Shown in pieces: positions 1 to 11,358 of a stretch of 64,000 bases of DNA; positions within the stretch are counted from its first letter, which is position 1; every line of letters starts with the position of its first letter. Source of the DNA: Adineta vaga (taxonomy: Eukaryota > Rotifera); assembly GCA_021613535.1 (NCBI GenBank), contig CP075496.1, positions 7,006,001 to 7,070,000 of the forward strand. Direction: 5' to 3'. The notes beneath the pieces are model-generated. The model ran no database searches. It was given only the letters and a program-made list of their open reading frames with translations, and was not told the DNA's origin. The position numbers were made by a program, and so were the translations under genes.

Positions 1-1399
1 TATTTGATAAAGACAATGCTAAATCAGTAATAAATTGTCGATATGCTTTATTTAGTTTTGTATCATTCAAGTAATATTGTCGTTGTTCAAGACCAAGATC
101 ACTTTGAGCAATCTAAATAACATCATGAAGATTAAATTGAATAAAATATTTTACTTTTATTGTACATACTCGAATATAATAAGCGGATGAATTCTTATCA
201 TCTGTTGCTGTTCCACAATTAAAAATAACATTATTATTGTATTCACGTAATTTGATTAATAAACGTGAAAGATTAAAATGAGTTTCATTCCATGATGTGC
301 CTTGTAGAATTGGCCAACCGCCAAGTTCATGATCAACTATAGATAGAACTGTATCGACACCAGCCGATTCAATAGCCACCTCATTCACACATGATGAATA
401 TAAACGACGTGCATTAGAAATGGCTTTGATTTGAATTGTCTCATTTGGTTGTGGTGATGTTAGAATATCTAGAAATATAAAACAATAGATATTGATATAC
501 ATATACATATAAAATAGACAGAGAAAGAACTTATTTGATAAGTAATTCGAAAAAACTATCACTAGGAACGAACAGAATCTTTGCTATTTGAAGTCATGCA
601 ATAATTTCGCTTTAATATTCGAACATGTATCTTTATCTTACCGACGACATTATTGTCCAATTGATTTCGTAGCACATTGAATGTATCTTGAGCACCGGCT
701 ATAATGAATATATAATTTTTTTCGTATAAAAATTTCAAAAAACGTAAATCTTCACTAACTATCATCGGGTATTCGATTATTCTTCAGCCAAGTTCCACAG
801 GCAAATTTAAAAAAATCTTCACATGGTTCGATAGTTTCGTCAATACTTTCCAATAAATAATTTGCTAAACAAAAACAAACATCATGCAATTCTAATCGAT
901 TCTTTTTCAAACCTGCTTTGATACACAATGGAGTTAAACATAGATCATTTTCAACTGAAAAGAAAAACAAAACAGAGTCAAATTAAATTTTTCAATCTTT
1001 TACCTGGTTTTGATTGTATTGTTTTAGTTTTTTCAATTGTAAATAAAATTGATAGTACAATAGTTGAAAGAAGAAATATAGCAGTAAGAATACCGAGTAA
1101 ATAGAAAACACTTTTCTTCACAGAAGATTTAACTGGTATTGGATCACTGCAAGGAAATAAGGGATTTAATGTATGATATTCTTCTTGTGTGTCTGCCACT
1201 TTTGATTTAAATTAATAGAAATATTTTATATTATATATACATAAATAAAAATAAAACAGTTTAAAAGAATGATTCTATTATATCAACGGAATAATATTCT
1301 TTGTTTTCATATATATATATTTAAAAGAGATTTTAATAAATAAATATCAATACTTACTTTTTTATAGGATAAGAATCAAGACAAAACTCAATAGGCATT
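1..1399 (-). CDS. M13 (neprilysin/endothelin-converting-enzyme-like) zinc metallopeptidase, 5' part, runs off the left edge
   Basis: Type II membrane ectopeptidase of family M13; members cleave small extracellular peptides. An exon at about 978-1198 gives a short cytosolic tail and one membrane helix (VFYLLGILTAIFLLSTIVLS). The exon at about 770-959 carries the family signature around CEDFFKFACGTW. Exons at about 643-700 and 170-471 carry LYSSCVNE, LGGWPIL and TDDKNSS, all typical of the M13 N-terminal domain, and the sequence continues past position 1. The catalytic HExxH region lies outside the window. The first coding exon is unsure: an ATG at 1393-1395 with a good GTAAG donor exists, but its phase does not match the acceptor at about 1199, so either another exon is used or there is an indel. 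Family assignment is firm; substrate is unknown. Confidence 0.85.
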
Positions 1400-3584
1400 A
1401 CGAATTATAAATCAATTCTATTCGCAATCTAACGTGAATATTTCTAATATCTTTCTTCTTTTACTTTTTCTGCTCTCTTTTCCGTGTGAATAATCTATGA
1501 CATAGTTTTCCCCTGACTATTACAATCAAAAATGTCAAACATGTATCAATGACTATAATTTTCTTACAAAATAGAATGTCTAACAGAAATGAAAAAAAAG
1601 AGAATGTATTTGAAGTGATAAGAACACTTCTGTTGTTGTTCTATTTGTTCTAGTCATTCTTGATCAAATTTCTTCCTACACACTTCTTTTTTTTGTCTTG
1701 CTCATGTGATCTATCACTAGTAATCAAATAATAAGTTCGAAATTTTTTTACTTTCTTCTATTTCACCAAAAAAAAAGAATATTGGTAATTACATACTTTA
1801 CGTATTTTTTCGTCATTTCTTGTCGAGTCTTTACTATGAAAGCAAACTTGTTTTTGTGATCAAATTCTTCTATTTAATGTTAATCAGTTCAGTTTATCAC
1901 CTATTCTATCTCACATGTTGTCATTATATAACGTAATTCCTTTGACATTCTCTTTTGTTTATAATCCATTGATAAATCATGTCTAGAGTGATCTTTTCTT
2001 ATAGAAAAAGTATACAAAAACATCAAGGATTGAAAAATATCTAATCAAGAAAAATGGAAAGCATTTGTGTATGCTTCTATTACCTTTTGAAAATGAAAAG
2101 TAAACCTTATCAAATAACAGTAACAGTAAATGAAATATAGAATCAATTATCAAAATAACATTATTTCGATCAAATTTCATCAAGAATGTCAGATTGATTG
2201 AAATACAATTGAAAAGATAAGCATACAGGATATTTGACTTTTAATAGTCTTTCTTTCTGAAATAGATTATGAACTTTATAGAAATAGGCTATCTAATATT
2301 TTTTTTCAGTGAAATTGATACGATTAACAAGAGAAATTATTGGTATAGAATCAATCGAACGACTTATCTTGTATTTTGTAATAGCAGAAGTAATATGAGA
2401 AGCATGACGTTGTTTTTATTCTGTTAAGTAACGGAATCGAGAACAGCAAATATAGCATAAGTATAATTTAGTTCATTCGATTTTATTAATTACTTACCTT
2501 TAAAATGATGAACATGTCAAAGAATGATTACTTCCTTTTCAACTACTATTCCGAATAAAAACAACATAAAGAGCTTAATATTGACAATCAGTTACGTATA
2601 CAACAAAATTGAAAGACGATGCATCATTTCATATTATTCAAGTCTCTGAAGTAATAAATTCCTATGCATTTGAATTTTATTTAGATAAAAATAGATCATT
2701 CATATTTCGCATCTTAAAATATCAAAATTAAACAAGTTTAGGTAATTATTTCTGTAGAAGATTCTTTTTCATCTCAATTATTTATAGAATTTCAAGTTCC
2801 ATACATAAATCTCCGTTGGGAATAACAGATCATTGCATTCAATGAATAAGATTATCAAGAGTCAATCTATACATATTGTTAAAACTTCTCATTTTATCTA
2901 CCTCAAACAATAATTTATCATAATCAGTTAGAAAATATCCTTTCCTATTCCGTTTGTTTTAAATAAAACCACTCCTCCTACGATTTTTTCTATTATATAT
3001 GCGTAAAAAATGTATGACGCACTGATATTTTTATTCAATGAATGCAAAAAGAAAAGAAATACTATTCTTCAATGAAAAATATCTCTTTCATAATCTTATA
3101 TCAAGATTATGACTAAAATAAATTCCTCTAAACATTCTACTATTGTTCGATATTTCTGTAAAAGATCTCCGCCGACTCAATCAATATTAACATAATAGTA
3201 TTACTAGTAAATTGGGACAATGTTGTAATGTAAATGTGATTGTATTCATACGGATCATACAGATAAGGAAGTATTTGAAAGATTATCACTGCCAAGTACT
3301 GATGTATATGTTGTTAATACTATCTGTCATAGTCAGACGATGAACTTTGATATCAACGATGAAAATTGTGTTTTTTTTAAATTTATTTCCATAGACGACT
3401 AAAAAGAATCTTGTAAGAGAAAGAGAGAAAAAAGGTATCTGTTCATATTGAATGATTTCTTTTTTTTTTTGGAATTATTATTTTAGAATATATATTCGTT
3501 TTCTACATCAAAAAGATTTAGGTTTCTTTTCTTTTTGTAGCTTCTTATATAATTGTAATCAGATTGAATAGGCAAACAATTTCT
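1400..3584. other. Gene-free stretch between the peptidase and the neuropeptide gene
   Basis: AT-rich, with many stops in all frames, short A and T runs and no recognisable protein domain. It is the upstream side of the M13 peptidase and the downstream side of the neuropeptide gene, so part of it is probably promoter sequence. A short reading frame at 1983-2183 shows no family features. Confidence 0.6.
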
Positions 3585-3994
3585 TCAACCAAAACAATTG
3601 ACAGCATGAAAAAAACAAAGCATGCGTTTAGTCGATTGATTTGCTGGACGTGAATTGCGTTTAAACCAATCTAAACGTGAGTTTGATTGAGGTTTAATAG
3701 TTGGCATTTGTTTGCTATCAAGAAGTAAAACGGCATTTGATAAAGATCGTTTTTGATAATTGATCTATGAAGAGAAAAATAGTCAAAAGATACATCTTTG
3801 AAATTAACATTTGTGATTACCGGATGATGTTTACGAAGATATTCATGGAAAGAAATAGACTGACTATCCTGTTCCGAACTAGGATACCAATTCATTCTGT
3901 AATGAGATAAGCCATATACGAATGAAAGATTTAATTGACATATAGTTAAAATCAATACACAATATGTCAAGAAGATAAATGAAAACGTTGCCAT
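3585..3994 (-). CDS. Allatostatin-C/somatostatin-type neuropeptide precursor
   Basis: Secreted prepropeptide of 117 residues in two exons, 3821-3994 and 3585-3764, separated by a 56-bp GT..AG intron in phase 0. Residues 1-28 form a signal peptide (hydrophobic core IFLTYCVLILTICQL). Near the C-terminus a dibasic KR site precedes MLCFFHAVNCFG and then the stop. The two cysteines are six residues apart and are followed by F, the pattern of allatostatin-C family peptides (Cys-x-Phe-x-x-x-x-Cys-Phe). The terminal Gly would be converted to an amide, giving MLCFFHAVNCF-NH2 with one disulfide. Further KR sites lie upstream (after NYQ and after DWF), so spacer peptides are expected. Peptides of this family act on somatostatin-like GPCRs. 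The gene is easily missed because the bioactive part is in the second exon. Confidence 0.85.
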
Positions 3995-6900
3995 GTAGAT
4001 ATATATTTATAGTTTAAATGTTCCAGATAAAGAACTATATTTCACAACAATGGGGAAAGATTCTTTCGATTATGATAATAAAACATAAGAAATACTCGTT
4101 TATATTTTATGTTTAGTTAAAGAAAAGAGAAAGAAAATTGTAATTAGAACCTCCAGACTTTTTTCTTCTTCTTCTTCTTCTGCTTCATCCTCTTCTTCTC
4201 ATTTATTCAGGATTTATTTATAGATATATATATATATATATAAGGAAAATATTCGATAAAATAGAATAATTTACCTTGCGAGTATTCATTTTATTAAACC
4301 TGTTCGTCCTTGTTGATTTGCACTCACAGAGGTTTTTTCTAACAAGTCAATTTAAAATAATTTATTAATTAATTCTATTAATAAACCCACGCCTCTCAAT
4401 GAAAAGATCAGTTCATATTTAAAAGGAAACAATTACAAGCCTCTAATTTAATCAATTGTTCGAGACAAGAAATTATGCAGAAGAAATTCGATGAAAAATC
4501 AAATCGCTATTGTATATTTCACCTTCATCATTTCCTGTTCAACGTTTTTTTTTGCCTTTCTTATCGTACTTGTCAAAAGTATCTGGCAACTAAGGGCCGT
4601 TGGTTATGCAGATGCACACATATTCATCAAAGACCAAATTATTCATAATTTAATAACTACATTGAATTCTATTCAATAAAATAGACGATTCAATTATAGA
4701 AAAGATTCCAATGTGTTCTTAGAAGAATTATATGATTAATTTATATTAATCAGCTTCTTCCATTTTTATATATGACGAATTATTTTAGTCAACTAAAGTG
4801 ATAATAGAAAACGTACCTACTGAGCGTTTCTATTCTTCTGTCTGATGTTGAACTTGTTTTTTTTTAAAGATTTTCATTCATTAACCTTTCGTGAAATGGC
4901 ATTTCTATGGATTATGATTTCTGTAATTAGTCACATGACATTTTTTTGTGTTGTCGAAAATGTTTCGTCGGTACTTGCAGGTGTTCAGAATGAATGTATT
5001 GCATGCATCGTGATAAATATGATATATTTTGAAACAATTGATTTGATATTATGAGATGTTTTGGGAGATGGAAAATAGTCAAAGTTACGAAGTTCAAATT
5101 CAAATGTATAAATTAAAACAAAAATTTCTTTAGAAACATTTAGAATAACAAAGGAAAACAACGACAATAACGTTGAATGTATATTAACTGAATTGAAATA
5201 GACATCCGTCATTTTTTAGTCGTGATATTCTAAATATTGTGAGATATAACGCCTTCGAAAGTGCAATAATGCAGTTACGACATATATAGAAGTTAATGAG
5301 CAATTATTAATCTTAAGATATCTTTCGTGTTTTTTTCTGTTCTAAGAATTATTTTGATCTCGTGATATGAAATGATCATGATAAATAAAATATATGACTT
5401 CATGTATTTTCCGAGGTATAGAGTTTTTAAAAGATAATATTAATGTTTTAATACATTAATAAATATCGATTTATTTTGATTTCGATTGCAATAGATTCGA
5501 TTTTTTGCACGTCAAATACTTTCAAGATGAACTTCTCTTCATGTTTATCATTCAATAGCTTAAATAGATCCTAATAAAATTATTTTGTATTAATCCTTAA
5601 AACCTGAAGGGGATTTCTCTGAAGTTGAGGAAAAGTTGATCACATAAATAACGATTTTGGATTCTCAATATGCACGTACCGTGATTGGACCTGTTGGGTG
5701 TGACTAAATATTTTTTCCACCCAGATGGTCTGATGAATTATAACCTTCGTAATCTTTCGTTCACGTGAATTTCTAATATGATTCACAATCACTGCAAGTT
5801 CATTCTGATGGTATTTTAAGATATCGTCAATTATCTATTGAGCGAAAAATTCCTAATAACCCTGACTACTTTTATGACGTAAGAATACCTTAGTAGAAAA
5901 ATTTTTCCATCGTACTTTCAGTTCGACTGTGTTTGTTCCGAAAAACAATAGATTTCGTGGGTTTTTAAGGGTTAAGAAAAACTTTATCTCTCTATTAAAC
6001 TATCTTCTACATATCCAATAAGATATCTCACGACAAGTTGCATTCAAACAATAATGGAACTAATTCTGAAAGAAAACTGAGGTTCACAGATTAGTTCTCA
6101 CTTGGTGTTTTTGTCAAACAAATATCCAAATTAAACTTAATTTGCATTTTTTGATCTTATGACAAGTTCGATTAATTTATATTGGGATAAATTCTACGAA
6201 GAAATACTTAAAAAACATTCATCACTTCAACATGGACATCGATCGAATTTTTTTTACAAATGATCTGATCAACTTTTTTAATTTGTAAACTTTCCATCTC
6301 AATTGATCTTTACCTTAGGATAGCTCAGAACGAAGTGAAAACTACATTATATAACGATCTGTAATCTCTATTCTCGTCGTTTTACGATAGGTTTCATTGA
6401 TAAACACTTTCACAGTAATACTTTATATAACAAATTCTCAGAAGTCATTTCTTTATGCGTACCAAGTGTTACGATTACAATTTCTTATTCAAAGATAGCT
6501 TTAAACAAACATAAATCAAGGGTTTATTATATAAAAAAACCGCATTATTTTCCGCAAAACATGCAGTTATCTATCAAAATATCTAGACCGTAAGTAAATT
6601 GATAAAAATTAATTTGACGGCATAAGCTGATAAGAATAGATAGATGTAATCATCGAAAAACATGTTTATTGAAATACTATTAACAAAGACATCATACTAA
6701 TCATATTACAAACGAAATGAAAGTTCTATAACTAATCAATAATCGAGTATAATTTGATATTAGCATTGAATATAAACTATGTTCATCGATAGAATATATC
6801 GTATATCGTCGAACAAGATTAGATAGATTTACTAGAGATAATCAAACTCTGATCATTATTTTTTTCAAAATATGTTACTTATATGAGAAATTTGATGATA

Positions 6901-7869
6901 TACATTGAACTTAATTATGTTTTCTAACAAACAATTGATAAATAAAGAAACAGTATCTGTTTATGAACTTTCTAATGCTTCATAAAGAGATGATGAAATA
7001 TCAATATTATTTCGTCAAATAGAATTTTATCTACATTCAAACTTAATTGATCAGTACAAAAAGTAATTTCATTTGACAATGGTGTGCAATTAACTTGATT
7101 AAGTCTACATTTTCGATGAATTTCTTACTAAAAAAGATCTAATCAACAATTTGTTTTTCTTTTATATCTCTCTCTCTCTATATATATATATATCACCCAT
7201 CAATTTTAATCCACTAAACACAAAAAAAAACAAATAAATAAATGTTGAAGAAAAGAAAATGAAAAAAATTCCATCATCGCAAAAAAAAACAAACAAACAA
7301 ATTAATTCGAAAAAGAAATAAACAATAATAGAAGCTGATTATAAATATGCATAACGAAAAACACCGGTATCTTTTTCTTGTAAGATGCACAAAAGAAAAA
7401 GATAAGAAATTAAACGAAAGAAAAGAAAACAAGTTGGTACATCAGACAGATATTGTCTCGTTAATTTTTTGAATGTGTTTTATATGAAACTTTTTTTTTG
7501 TCATACACAAATGAAAAAACTACAATGATTCATTCTATTGCATCTGTAGCTATCATTAAAGCTCGCCTAGTAATTTGTTTTAAAGATGAAATACGTAAAA
7601 AATGACATAGTATATGAAGAAAAAACAAACAAAAGGATAGAAATGGAAGGTCTTTATGTTGCAAGAAAAGAAATTAGCAATCGAATTTACGTTGTTGAAA
7701 TGAAAAATTAACCGATTAGAAAAGAAGAAGAAGTAAAGGAAATATCGATGGGCTGTTCAAAATAGATAGATAGATAAAGGAAATTATTGAATCATTCTCT
7801 CTGAACAGCTATGTACAACAACACTGAGTATAATAGAACAACATTAAGAATCAAGAAAAACAAAATAGA
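3995..7869. other. Gene-free stretch of about 3.9 kb with simple repeats
   Basis: AT-rich DNA with many stops in every frame. It contains a TTC/CTT tract near 4163-4200, a TA repeat at about 4224-4242, a CT-then-TA repeat at 7167-7193 and A-rich runs around 7220-7300. Two short hydrophobic frames (4491-4679 and 4845-5054, plus strand) have no family features and no supporting exons. The left part is upstream of the neuropeptide gene and could hold its control sequences. Confidence 0.55.
7167..7193. repeat. Compound (CT)n(TA)n microsatellite
   Basis: CT dinucleotides pass directly into TA dinucleotides. Confidence 0.85.
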
Positions 7870-9381
7870 TCACTTGTCTTTGTCCAAATCATCATCGGCA
7901 ATAGCTTGTTCATCGTCACTATCTTCGCTGTCACTTCGTTCGTCTTTTTTCACCTAAAATTAAAACAAAACGAATGTATTAAATTTTTATAGACATTAGT
8001 AATCCTTTCTTTTTTATTCTAATTATTCGAACGATTGATTCAACCCTATCAAATTTCGATGGCAACAAAGAAGAAGAAGAAGAAGAAGAAAAAAATCAAA
8101 GTAAATATAGACATAAACACACTCTTCTAACCAAACAGAAAAAGTACACATATATACACACGTCGTCTTTCTTTTCGGACTTCACAGATGTATTGAAATG
8201 CAATCTGACTAGCTCGCGTGTTTCTTTTTAAATAGTGTAATCAATGAAAAAATGAAATTCACTATACTTTGCCGGCTTTGAAAGCTGAAATGGCTACTTG
8301 ACAAATTAAATAGAACCAGAAATAGTGAAGAATTTGAAGCAATATTAGAAGTCCATTGAATACGTAATAAGCAGGATATAAGCCAAGAATAGCCGCTTCT
8401 TCAAATGTCGTCGTATATAATACTCTAAAATTGGAAAGGGAAGAGAAAAAAACGAGAAATATAAGACGAATAAGTTGTTCACAAAAGAAATTTGATCGAT
8501 GTGTTTCTTACTTATATGGATAATAGCAGAGACGTGTTATAAACCAAACAACAGCAAATATCACGAACATTGTATCACAGAGTCGCTGTGCTCGCGCATA
8601 TTTCGCCATTTTTGCAAACTAGAAAACAAAAACAATGAAATTTTGACGGATAAAATCGTTTAGTTACTTCAAGCCAAAAGTCTCCACAATCATGTACAAC
8701 AAGTACTAATGTTCCTACACGTACAAAATTGACAATATAAGAAAATGAAAGTAAACAGATTGTAGCAATATGATGAATAAACATTTCCCAGAAATCTTTT
8801 CTTTTAACATCGATAAATTGAGAAAAAACTAAAGACCAATAGAATGCTAATTCAATCATATAATACCAATAAACATCAGATGTTAGTGGATGATTAGGAT
8901 GATTCAACCAACAATGACGTGTATCCCATAACCAAAGTTTCTAGAAAAGAAAAATCAATAATAAAATATTTACCTTTGAAAAAATGTCACTTACATCTTT
9001 TAAAATAATAGCACCATATAAAAATATACAAAGATAAAAGGTAAAACGCCAAGTTGATTCACTAAATTTTCCTAATGGACTAACACGTGCACGTCGTTTC
9101 ACTCGTTTATTCTTATCTAATGATTTTAAATGATTCGATTTTGGTGGAAGTTTTTGAGGAGTTGATTGTGAATCATGTATTCCAAGAAATCGACCAAGTG
9201 GTTGAGCAATATAATATTCAAAGAAAACTCGAGTTAAATAAAGTAAACCAGCTAATGGATAAACATAAATAAGATCATGAATATGTGGTACCTGAACACC
9301 ATTCTTATTTAATTCATTAAAATCATTCCATGTTGTATTTTCTGGTAACCAAAAATCTTCGTTCCAAATTGATATATTCAT
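7870..9381 (-). CDS. Ceramide synthase (TLC domain, LASS family)
   Basis: N-acylates sphingoid bases with acyl-CoA to make (dihydro)ceramide in the ER membrane. Five exons (8995-9381, 8668-8940, 8512-8618, 8268-8424, 7870-7953) join in frame to 335 residues, close to family length. An N-terminal membrane helix is followed by a basic linker and by SPLGKFSESTWRF, the segment that leads into the TLC domain. The TLC domain has MFIHHIATICLLSFSYIVN, with the catalytic His pair, and LVLVVHDCGDFWLE, with the conserved HDxxD. The C-terminal tail is highly acidic with serines (ERSDSEDSDDE), as in other ceramide synthases, where such tails are phosphorylated by CK2. All key residues are present, so the enzyme should be active. 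Acyl-chain preference cannot be read here. Confidence 0.93.
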
Positions 9382-9799
9382 TTTCGTCTTCGTTATTTCT
9401 TTTCTTCTTCCAATTGAATAACACTACATACTTTAAATGTATATATATATATGAAGGTTTTTTAAATCATGATCTAAATCAAATTAATGTTTCAATATTT
9501 GTCATTTGTCAATAGATACACACATACATACACACAAGTATATCTAACATGCAAAAAAACGAGTTAAGACATATAGACATGAAGATGAAAACTGTTTATT
9601 TATTTATTTAGTAGTCTTCTCTCTTCTTTTCTCCATTTTTTCTATCTATTCTCAGTTTGCTGTTGCGTTGCCTTGCTTGTCTGCTTGCTTGCTTGCTGGC
9701 TGGCCTGGCGTTTTTTCTCCTTTCTATTCTTCTTCTTCTTCTATAGACATCGTCAATATTCAATGACGAATCGAAGAAGATTTCCGAGGGCGCTAGTTG
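9382..9799. other. Intergenic stretch between ceramide synthase and the MORN gene
   Basis: Lies upstream of the ceramide synthase start and downstream of the MORN gene stop. It contains a short TA run near 9440 and a degenerate TTGC/CTTG repeat at about 9671-9708 followed by T-rich sequence. No gene seen. Confidence 0.6.
9671..9708. repeat. Degenerate (CTTG)n / (TTGC)n repeat
   Basis: A tetranucleotide tract with interruptions, locally richer in G and C than its AT-rich surroundings. Confidence 0.75.
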
Positions 9800-11339
9800 T
9801 CATTTTTCTTGAGAGGCGGATGATTTATGTTCTTTATTTAACAGTTGAGTACATTCAGATGATTTGCAGAAACTATTCAACCAGAAGCCTTTACATAGAC
9901 GATTTCGTTTTTTGAAATAATATTGACCATCACCATGTTTTTTATCTTCAGACCAATGACTACATGATTTGGAAAAGAATGATAATAATGTTACAAAAGT
10001 ATTTACCCATCGTAATGATCACCATGAACTAAAATAATCAAGTATTCATTAATTCATTATAAAAATAGTTTTTTACTTGTTAGAAGTTGACCGAAACCAT
10101 GACGTTGATTGTTAAACCAATCACCTTCACTTTTTTTACAAGAATAAACGTATCAAATTTATTCTTTTTTATCTTTAGTAATCATTATTAGTTCGTTGTT
10201 ATAATTAGCGCATCATTAATTTCAGAACGTATCAATTCATCTATATCTCCTAATAATTTATCTCCGATATTCTTATCAATAAGCTAGTTCATTTTTTTCC
10301 TTTCATTTCCGTATCTTCATCAGATTACATATCGTACTACGATATAAAAAAGGCTGGTGAAAGGTCTTTTTTCTAATTCTAGGTCATATAATAATTCAAA
10401 AGATGTTCAGTAGTGAGTGAAACTTTTTAATTGAAAGGATCATATTTTTGTTTCTAAAGGTTACGATGATTTCTGTGCAGGATATGAACTCTAACTTACT
10501 TATTGTGACCAGTGGTCTTCTTTTCTTTCATTCATCTATCTTTCTCAATCGACTGATCGGAAGATACTAGCAGTACAAGGATGGGAAAAGAGAGAGAGAG
10601 AGAGATCGTTTCTAATAATAACAGTAAACTAATAGCTGATTTACATGTCAGATGAAAATTGAATAGATCAATGCGGTTAACAAACTTTCATGTGCATATC
10701 ATAGTATTTCGTTACTTGTTTATATGAATTTATATTCGATTATAGAAATACAATTCAGATCTGTTCAACGCTGAGTATAGAAGGAAATTGATATATGTTA
10801 GCAATTATCACAGTTGGTGGGCTCAAATAAAAAATGCATCATTCGTCTAACAATCGATAGAAAAAAAGACTACTGTTGCATCTAATGCAATCTTCGTCAA
10901 GTAACCAACGAATTATATTTAATAAAAATCTAACTTACTATATATCTCCATTTTCATAAAACATTCGACCGTACCCACATCGTTTATTATGAACAAATCC
11001 TCCTTCATAATATGTTGTTTCATTAAAATACAATGTTCCATAACCATTCATTTGATTATTTGTCCATTGACCAATATAATAACGTTGCATCGATCCGTTC
11101 TTTAATCGTATAGTCAAACGTCCATATCCATTTTTTTGATTTTGACTAAATTTTCCTTCATAAATTGAACCATTTTTATGATTGATCAATATTCCATTAC
11201 CATGTTTTTGATTATTTAACCAGTGTCCACGATAAGAACAATGACTATTTAGAAAGATATTTGCATGTAAACCATTTTTTCCAAACTTTTGATCGAATTG
11301 ATTTAAGAATGATTTTATTTGACAATGACGAAATGGCAT
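9800..11339 (-). CDS. MORN-repeat protein
   Basis: Four exons (10939-11339, 10077-10129, 10007-10028, 9800-9959) join to 211 residues. At least six MORN units follow one another, e.g. YRGHWLNNQKHGNGIL, YEGKFSQNQKNGYGRL, YIGQWTNNQMNGYGTL, YEGGFVHNKRCGYGRM and, across the splice, YEGDWFNNQRHGFGQL. MORN arrays form extended beta-hairpin sheets that act as membrane- or protein-linked scaffolds, often in ciliary or junctional structures; the partner here is unknown. The third exon is only 22 nt. The first intron (about 0.8 kb, 10130-10938) is far longer than its neighbours and holds a GA repeat at 10591-10606. The last 25 residues are polar and carry no repeat. The start codon is 19 bp from that of the divergently placed CDK gene. 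Confidence 0.88.
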
Positions 11340-11349
11340 TTTAAATTTT

Positions 11350-11358
11350 TCTAGATCG
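11350..11358 (+). promoter_or_regulatory. Acceptor-like TTTTTCTAG just before the CDK start; possible spliced-leader trans-splice site
   Basis: Pyrimidine run plus AG at 11353-11354, 4 nt before the ATG. The MORN start codon on the other strand is only 15 nt further back, leaving hardly any room for an upstream 5'-UTR exon of the CDK gene in the gap. Similar signals precede the TSR3 (27168-27169), second CCA-enzyme (30909-30910), CHFR (56466-56467) and KDM4 (59362-59363) starts. Ordinary cis introns in 5'-UTRs cannot be excluded. Confidence 0.45.

Noticed and set aside
4491-4679. Small hydrophobic plus-strand frame of 62 residues
   Set aside because: Begins with ATG and has a membrane-like stretch, but no family features, no flanking exons and composition like the surrounding AT-rich DNA.
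4845-5054. Hydrophobic plus-strand frame of 69 residues
   Set aside because: T-rich sequence gives Phe/Ile/Leu by chance in AT-rich DNA; no start context, no domain.
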